Shown piece by piece: positions 58,460-64,000 of a DNA stretch of 64,000 nucleotides. Made by a program: the position numbers and the translations under genes. Origin of the DNA: Lodderomyces elongisporus. Lineage: Eukaryota; Ascomycota; Pichiomycetes; Serinales; Debaryomycetaceae. Location: positions 992,001 through 1,056,000 of the forward strand of contig NC_083674.1 in the NCBI RefSeq assembly GCF_030384665.1, read 5' to 3'. The first letter of the stretch is position 1; each line of letters starts with the position of its first letter. Under the pieces are notes generated by a model. That model was given only the letters and a program-made list of their open reading frames with translations, did not search any database and was not told the origin of the DNA.

Positions 58460-61400
58460 ATGGATGACCAATTTGTTAGCTCCTTAGAGAATACTTTGAG
58501 GCAAACTTTGACTCCGGACTCTTCAGTCATCAAGGAAGCTTCGCAAAGGTTGAGTAAGGAGTTTTACCCAAATCCTTTAGCATTGCCTGCGTTGCTTCAA
58601 ATCCTTAACCAATCATCTCAAGATGAAGTTAGGCAATTGGCTGCAGTTGAAGCCAGAAAATTGGCCGCAGACAATTGGGAGAAAGTTGATGGTTCTTTGA
58701 AAGGAAGCATCAAGGAACAACTTTTAAAAGGTACTTTCCAAGAACAAAACAAGCGTCTCCGAAATTTGTCTGCTCGTGTTATTGCTGCCATTGCAGAATT
58801 GGACTTGGAAATCAACGAATGGCAAGATCTTTTGCCTACTTTGATCTCTGCTGTACAAAGCAATGATGTGCGTCTGAAAGAAGTTGCTGCATTCACGTTG
58901 TATGCATTGTTGGAATCGCAAATCTCTGCTTTGCTTCCTCACATTGACGACTTTGTTACACTTTTTGGTACTTTGATTCGCGACCCTGACTCCAAGGAGA
59001 TTAGAGTTAATGCTGTTTCCTCATTGGATGCAATTTCTCAAATCATTGAAGACGATGATGATGAAGAGAGTCAATTGGCAGAGAAGTTCAAAGCAACTAT
59101 TCCTGGTATGGTTGAAGTTTTGAAGGAAGTTGTAGCTTCGGATGATTTTGAATCTGCAAGACAGGTGTTTAATGTTTTCAACAGTTTGGTCTTGATTGAT
59201 TCCAGACTTGTTGGAGACCACTTGGTTAGCTTGATCCAAATGATCAGCGAGTTGGTCACAAACAAGGACTTGGATGAAGAATATAGAGTGTTTGGATTGC
59301 AATTTTTGATCTCATGTGTTAGTTATAGAAAATCCAAGATCACTGCTAGCAAGCTTGGACCCCCACTCACTATGGTTGCATTAAAGGTTGCCACAGAAGA
59401 GGTTGATGTTGAGGCAGAGCTCGAGAATGAAGATGAAGAGAATGAAAATGAAGAGAGTGCCCCACCTTCTTTGGCTTTGAGATTGCTTGCAGTTTTGGCA
59501 GCTGAATTGGCACCATCGCAGGTCATCAACCCATTGTTTGAGGCTTTGCCACCATTATTGTCGTCTTCCAACCAATTTGAAAGACGTGCAGCTCTTTTGG
59601 CTGTAGGTGTTTGCTCTGCTGGTGCTCCAGATTACATTTCTTTGCAAATTAACAAAATCATCCCAGCAGTGGTTCAAGGATTGAAAGACTCTGAGCTCAT
59701 TGTTAGAGTTGCGGCATTGAGAACCTTGTCACAATTGACCTCTGAACTTCAAGACTTGGTTACTGATCACCACGAAGAATTATTGCCATTGATTACTACA
59801 ATCATTGACTCGGCATCCTCTGTTATGGCATACAAATATGCTTGTATTGCCTTGGATGGTTTGATTGAATTTATGAGCCACGATGCTATGGGCAAATATA
59901 TTGAGCCATTGATGCACAAGCTTTTCCACATGTTGCTGCAAGCTAATACATCCACCTTAAAGACTGCTATTGTTTCAGCAATTGGATCCACAGCATTTGC
60001 AAGTGGAAAAGCATTCACTCCATACTTTGAAGGTTCAGTTCAACAATTGGAACCATTTATTGCAAATTCTGCATCGGTTGAGGGAATGAGTGAAGATGAT
60101 ATTGAATTGAGAGCAACTACCTTTGAGAATATTTCTACCATGGCTAGAGCTGTTGGATCACAAACCTTCTCAGTGTACGCTAAACCATTAGTTGAAGCAG
60201 CTTACACCTCACTCAGTTCTGAGCACTCGAGAATCAGAGAATCTGGTTTTGCATTTATTGCAAACATGGCCAAAGTTTACGGAGCTGAATTTGCTGGATT
60301 TTTGGATCAAATTGTGCCTCAAATAATAACTTGTTTGGGACAAGACGAGTTCAGCTTCAACATTGAAGGTCAAGATGGTGAAGATGGGGATGATGGTGAT
60401 GACGATGGAGAGGCTGAGGACCCATTGAAAGTCCACACTGGTATCACTATTGAGAAAGAGATTGCCTCCGTGGCTTTGGGTGAACTTGCTCTTGGTACTG
60501 GAAAGGAATTCTTCAAGTATGTGGAGCCTTCCTTTGTTGCATTGGCAGATCAAGTGGAAAACTCTTTTGGAATGAGAGAAGCTGCATTGAGTTGTTTGTT
60601 CAAAATTGTTAGAGCAATGTTTACTGCCGTTCAAGGTAAAGACTTTAAAGCGCCTAAAGGTGTCCCTGCTCAATCATATGTTGATGCCAACATTTTGGCA
60701 TTGATTAAGCAGCTCAGAGATATTGCAATCCCACTTTTAGAGGAAGAGTTTGAATCCACTATGGTTGCAAGTATTTTAGATGGTGTTGCCACTGCCCTTC
60801 AAGTCATGGGACCTGTTTTCATTGTTGATAACCCATCCGAAACTGGAAGCTTGGAGCAACTTTGTTTTGCTTTGATGAACTTGTTGAAGAAAGAGCACCC
60901 AAGTCAATTGGAAGAAGAGGAGTTCCCTGAAGAAGAAGAGTCTTCAGAAACCGAGGTTATGCTTAACGAATCAGCATTGGAAGTATTGGTGAGCTTATCG
61001 GTTGCTTTGGAAGGCGATTTTGTTAAGATCTTTACTTCATTTAAGGATGTGATTTTGTCCAAGTTCAACAGCAAGTCGAAGCCAATGAAGGTTGGTTCTG
61101 TTGGTGCCATTGCTGAAATGGTGGGAGGTATGAAGTCTTTTAACCCATTCACCAACGAATTGTTGAAGGTGTTTGTAGAAAAATTGGCAACTGATAAATC
61201 TGTTGACGTTAAAGGTAACGCAGCCTACGGTATTGGTTTACTCGTTGAGTACAGCTCTGACGATGTTTCTTCGTCTTTCCCACAAATCTTGGAGCTTCTT
61301 TTCCATTTGTTGAACAATGCCGACGCAACACAAACTGCTGACGATGAAGAAGCTAAGGATGTAGTGAACCGTGCTTATGCCAATGCATGTGGCTGTGTTG

Positions 61401-61783
61401 CAAGATTGATTTTGAAGAACCAACAAGCTGTTCCAGTAGAGCACGTTGTTACTCCACTTCTCCAACATTTACCATTGCAAACAGGTCTTGAAGAGAACAC
61501 GCCAATTTTCGAAGCCATTATCAAATTGTACGGATCCAACACCGAGGCGATTTTGTCACAAACACCAAAAGTGGTGGAAGTTTTTGCTGGAGTTTTCAAG
61601 GCAGAAGAGGAAAGACTCAAATTGGTTGAAGAAAGTACTCTTGGTCGTGAAGAGAACATTGATGCTATGAAACAATTTTACACCGAAGGATTGAGAACAA
61701 AGGTTGTAGAACTTTTGAAATTCTTGAACCAGAAATACAATGGTATCGTGTCTCAAAACGAAGTATTGAAGAGCGTTATCTAG
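58460..61783 (+). CDS. KAP123: Karyopherin/importin-beta Kap123
   Basis: 1107 aa (S. cerevisiae 1113). Strong, near-collinear match to what I know of Kap123: ALPALLQILNQSSQDEVRQL, RVFGLQFLISCVSYRKSKI, GMSEDDIELRATTFENISTM, YANACGCVARLILKNQQAVP and a final EESTLGREENIDAMKQFYTE. The whole protein is HEAT-repeat solenoid, with acidic loops near 305-335 and 635-655. Kap123 imports ribosomal proteins and histones H3/H4 through the nuclear pore, binding RanGTP at its N-terminal repeats. Only two CTG codons were noticed (codons 139 and 493). Both fall where S. cerevisiae has polar residues (Thr, Glu) from memory, consistent with CTG meaning Ser. It converges on PET112. Confidence 0.96.
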   Translation: MDDQFVSSLENTLRQTLTPDSSVIKEASQRLSKEFYPNPLALPALLQILNQSSQDEVRQLAAVEARKLAADNWEKVDGSLKGSIKEQLLKGTFQEQNKRLRNLSARVIAAIAELDLEINEWQDLLPTLISAVQSNDVRLKEVAAFTLYALLESQISALLPHIDDFVTLFGTLIRDPDSKEIRVNAVSSLDAISQIIEDDDDEESQLAEKFKATIPGMVEVLKEVVASDDFESARQVFNVFNSLVLIDSRLVGDHLVSLIQMISELVTNKDLDEEYRVFGLQFLISCVSYRKSKITASKLGPPLTMVALKVATEEVDVEAELENEDEENENEESAPPSLALRLLAVLAAELAPSQVINPLFEALPPLLSSSNQFERRAALLAVGVCSAGAPDYISLQINKIIPAVVQGLKDSELIVRVAALRTLSQLTSELQDLVTDHHEELLPLITTIIDSASSVMAYKYACIALDGLIEFMSHDAMGKYIEPLMHKLFHMLLQANTSTLKTAIVSAIGSTAFASGKAFTPYFEGSVQQLEPFIANSASVEGMSEDDIELRATTFENISTMARAVGSQTFSVYAKPLVEAAYTSLSSEHSRIRESGFAFIANMAKVYGAEFAGFLDQIVPQIITCLGQDEFSFNIEGQDGEDGDDGDDDGEAEDPLKVHTGITIEKEIASVALGELALGTGKEFFKYVEPSFVALADQVENSFGMREAALSCLFKIVRAMFTAVQGKDFKAPKGVPAQSYVDANILALIKQLRDIAIPLLEEEFESTMVASILDGVATALQVMGPVFIVDNPSETGSLEQLCFALMNLLKKEHPSQLEEEEFPEEEESSETEVMLNESALEVLVSLSVALEGDFVKIFTSFKDVILSKFNSKSKPMKVGSVGAIAEMVGGMKSFNPFTNELLKVFVEKLATDKSVDVKGNAAYGIGLLVEYSSDDVSSSFPQILELLFHLLNNADATQTADDEEAKDVVNRAYANACGCVARLILKNQQAVPVEHVVTPLLQHLPLQTGLEENTPIFEAIIKLYGSNTEAILSQTPKVVEVFAGVFKAEEERLKLVEESTLGREENIDAMKQFYTEGLRTKVVELLKFLNQKYNGIVSQNEVLKSVI

Positions 61784-61951
61784 ATATCTTTGCACTTTTA
61801 ACTTTTCAGAAAAATGCATACTTAATTATAAATATATATTTATATATATATAAAGAAAGAACGAGGGGAGATGGAAGAAATTTTGCTGATTTTTTTTATT
61901 AATTAAATACAATACTTATACCAGTTAGATTATCTATTTTTGTCTCCGTCA

Positions 61952-63475
61952 TCAGCTGATTCCCAACTGCTCTTTAAACAAACTTCTAAATGTTTGAGCT
62001 GCAAATTTTCCTCTAGTCTTTTTCATGGCATTTCCTACAAGTACCTCAACAGCTTTTGCGTGTCCGCTTTGAATACGGTCTACGATTTGTTGATTTGTCA
62101 GAATAATTTCTTTACAAATATCCTCTGCCAGCTCGGTGGTGGGTTTTTGATCCTCTTTGAATCCCAACTGTTCAATAGCTTTATCGAGGGATACCTCATT
62201 TTGTACCATGTGTTTTAAAATCAATCTTTTGGACACAAGGTTAAGGTCCATCGAAACCAAATGAGCAAAAACGTTTGGCTTCACTATTTCAACGTCAAAT
62301 GTCTTTCCTAGTTTCGCAAACGCAGTCAACAATTCTTGAAACACCCACTTATCGGCGTCAGGTTTTCTGTGAATTGCAAAAAATGATTCATAATAGTGCA
62401 AAAGCTCGGGCTCGGTTATAAGATTTTTTGCATGTGCAAGCTGTAAATTATGCGGAGACGATGTTAACCTGGCCAATAAACTATCTGGACTTTCAGGCAA
62501 TGAGGTCTTGATATCATGTGCGATATCGGGTGAGAGAATGATCTGAGGTAGTTCAGAATCTGGAAAGTATCTATAATCAATAGCATTCTCTTTCGACCTC
62601 GCAAGATTGGTGCGTATACCATCCCAGTTTCTTGTTTGTTGTTCCAAGCTACCTCCCTTGGTCAACGTCTCCACTTGTCGATTGTATTCATACTTTATAG
62701 CATTGACAATGTCACCAGTAGTTGAAATGTTTTTGATTTCGACTCTCGGGCTGTCATTAACATTTACATTGACATCTACTCTAATGGCACCAGTCTCTAA
62801 ATCTCCACTGCATATATCAAAATGTCTCACAAGAAGTTGATATTTTTTAACAAATGCCAACACTTTTTCAATTGAGTCAAAGTCTGGCTTTGTCACTACC
62901 TCTATTAGTGGGATGCCTGCTCTATTATAATCTATTATATCTCCATATTTTTTCCCCGTATCCTGCTCAAGTTGAATTTTCTCTATTCGTATCGTGTCGT
63001 TTGCGCCATCTTTGGAGGTGGCAATCTCTACACCATCAAATTCATTAAATGTGAGATAGCCATTCTTGGCTAGTGGATGGAAGTTCTGTGTGATTTGATA
63101 GCCCATTGGCTGGTCTGGATAGAAATAATGCTTTCGATCAAAACGGGACATTTGCTGAACTTCGCAGTTTAATGCTACTGCAGCTTTTAATGCCAAATAC
63201 AAAGCTTCGGGATTCAATTTTGGTTGAGTTCCTGGGAGGCCAACATCGAAATAGCTGATATGACTATTGGGAGTATCGTTGAAACTGGTTCGTGATAATG
63301 AAAAGAGCTTATACTTTGTCTTTAGCTGAGTATGGATTTCAAGCCCGCATTTGAATTTATACTCGGGGTGGAACTTAAAGTTTGACTTTATACTGTTTTT
63401 GGGTGCACCAGCACTAGCACTAGCTGTCGCAGTTGCAGTTGCAGATGCAGATGTAGCCAAGTACCGTCGTAACAT
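61952..63475 (-). CDS. PET112: Mitochondrial glutamyl-tRNA(Gln) amidotransferase subunit B (GatB/Pet112)
   Basis: 507 aa from the ATG at 63475 (MLRRYLATSASATATATAS); a slightly longer frame begins only at a TTG. The N-terminus is basic, Ser/Ala/Thr-rich and lacks acidic residues, as for a mitochondrial presequence. It includes an S-A-T-A-T repeat. GatB motifs follow: FKCGLEIHTQLKT, FDVGLPGTQPKLNPEAL, YFYPDQPMGYQITQ, GIPLIEVVTKPDFDS and DYRYFPDSELPQI. The last ~140 residues form the GatB/YqeY tail. With GatA (Her2) and GatF it converts mischarged Glu-tRNA(Gln) to Gln-tRNA(Gln) in mitochondria. Confidence 0.94.
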   Translation of the reverse strand: MLRRYLATSASATATATASASAGAPKNSIKSNFKFHPEYKFKCGLEIHTQLKTKYKLFSLSRTSFNDTPNSHISYFDVGLPGTQPKLNPEALYLALKAAVALNCEVQQMSRFDRKHYFYPDQPMGYQITQNFHPLAKNGYLTFNEFDGVEIATSKDGANDTIRIEKIQLEQDTGKKYGDIIDYNRAGIPLIEVVTKPDFDSIEKVLAFVKKYQLLVRHFDICSGDLETGAIRVDVNVNVNDSPRVEIKNISTTGDIVNAIKYEYNRQVETLTKGGSLEQQTRNWDGIRTNLARSKENAIDYRYFPDSELPQIILSPDIAHDIKTSLPESPDSLLARLTSSPHNLQLAHAKNLITEPELLHYYESFFAIHRKPDADKWVFQELLTAFAKLGKTFDVEIVKPNVFAHLVSMDLNLVSKRLILKHMVQNEVSLDKAIEQLGFKEDQKPTTELAEDICKEIILTNQQIVDRIQSGHAKAVEVLVGNAMKKTRGKFAAQTFRSLFKEQLGIS

Positions 63476-63724
63476 GTTTGGTGAATAATATTTAGGTAAA
63501 GTCAATTACCAATCAATACGCAAAAACAATGAAGAAAGAAGAAGCAGTGAGCGTGGTACAGGTGGTACAGGTGGTACAAGTCGTAGAAATAGAAGTTTAA
63601 TAGCAACTTGCCAAGTGCTCCGCAACTGGTAAGTAACTAAAAAAAAAGGATAAAAAAGAGATATATCCTTAATAGAGATATTTTAAATAATAGTGAAAAA
63701 AATAAAAAAATGAAATCTCAAATT

Positions 63725-63796
63725 GCTCTCAGCAGGATTCGAACCTACGATCTCCTCATTACTAGTGAGGTGCCTTACCAACTTGGCCATAAGAGC
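63725..63796 (-). tRNA. tRNA-Thr (AGT)
   Basis: 72 nt, no intron. The acceptor stem GCTCTTA pairs with TGAGAGC (one G-U pair). The D arm is GCCAAGTTGGTAAGGC. The anticodon stem CCTCA/TGAGG holds loop CTAGTAA with anticodon AGT (34-36). The T arm GTAGG-TTCGAAT-CCTGC contains the B box. It is followed on the transcribed strand by a T7 stretch for Pol III termination. Confidence 0.97.
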
Positions 63797-63823
63797 GTAT
63801 AGATTTGAATGAAAATGAGAAAT

Positions 63824-63895
63824 GCTCTCAGCAGGATTCGAACCTACGATCTCCTCATTACTAGTGAGGTGCCTTACCAACTTGGCCATAAGAGC
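63824..63895 (-). tRNA. tRNA-Thr (AGT), identical second copy
   Basis: Identical 72-nt sequence to the downstream copy, separated by a 27-bp spacer. The spacer has only a TTTT run on the transcribed strand, so the two may be transcribed partly as one unit, as in known dimeric yeast tRNA genes. Confidence 0.97.
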
Positions 63896-64000
63896 TTTTC
63901 TTGAATGCAAGAGGGTGGCATGTTTTAGCTGAAATAAGAGTTTAAAAAAAAATAGGGTAAAAAAAGACTGCCATAGATCTTACTGAGGAAATGAAAAAAA

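Noticed and set aside
63683..63910. 75-aa ORF across the tRNA pair
   Set aside because: It is a readthrough of two identical tRNA genes; the peptide repeats only because the tRNA repeats.
1..64000. Transposon, LTR, CRISPR or integrated viral sequence
   Set aside because: I saw no reverse transcriptase, integrase, transposase, long terminal repeats or spaced identical repeats anywhere in the window.

Overview
This is AT-rich nuclear DNA of a budding yeast. The genes are compact and mostly intronless, and the few introns carry canonical yeast signals (GTATGT or GTACGT donors, TACTAAC branch points). The organism is probably in the CTG clade (Candida/Lodderomyces group, where CTG is read as Ser). 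CTG codons are scarce. The two I found in the KAP123 gene sit where I recall polar residues in the S. cerevisiae protein. The RPL7 promoter carries the TTAGGG...CCCTA palindrome known as the Tbf1 site of Candida ribosomal-protein genes. The abundance of in-frame minisatellites and long microsatellites made me think of Lodderomyces elongisporus, but that species call is a guess. Protein sequences given here use the standard code; CTG should be read as Ser if the clade call is right.

Layout: 1-6.4 kb holds the 3' part of a DUG2-type glutathione-degradation gene, an unrecognised divergent ORF and SIP5. 7.8-14.3 kb holds a Bud8/Bud9-like polarity landmark and a secreted hypothetical protein, separated by a repeat-rich 2.3 kb gap. 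16-31 kb is a dense housekeeping block: POL32, a pirin with an N-terminal hydrophobic segment, a TMT1-type methyltransferase, RAD10, GIM5, RTF2, COX14, RSC9 and carboxypeptidase Y. 32-41 kb has a small GPI-anchored wall protein, an ECM5-type chromatin protein whose JmjC domain has lost its iron-binding histidines, and a coiled-coil membrane protein. 41.5-45.5 kb holds two spliced genes. RPL7 has three exons, an 8-nt first exon and a box C/D snoRNA in its second intron. ATG8 has two exons and a 30-residue C-terminal tail. 46.9-63.5 kb holds an Asp-Val-repeat protein, an M28 aminopeptidase, NUP170, a DAS2-like kinase, FAL1, KAP123 and PET112. The window ends with two identical tandem tRNA-Thr(AGT) genes.

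Functional threads: DNA replication and repair (POL32, RAD10, RTF2), chromatin (RSC9, ECM5), nuclear transport (NUP170, KAP123), translation and ribosome biogenesis (RPL7, snoRNA, FAL1, tRNAs, PET112), mitochondria (COX14, PET112), proteolysis and autophagy (CPY, ATG8, M28 peptidase, DUG2) and cell surface or polarity (GPI protein, Bud8/9-like). Genes are independent transcription units, often in divergent or convergent pairs. I saw no transposon, LTR, CRISPR or horizontally acquired cassette, and no clear candidate for a wholly new system. The most informative signals are the intronic snoRNA, the Tbf1 palindrome, the dead JmjC domain, the ATG8 tail and its 3' hairpin, and the CTG-bearing glutamine tract.
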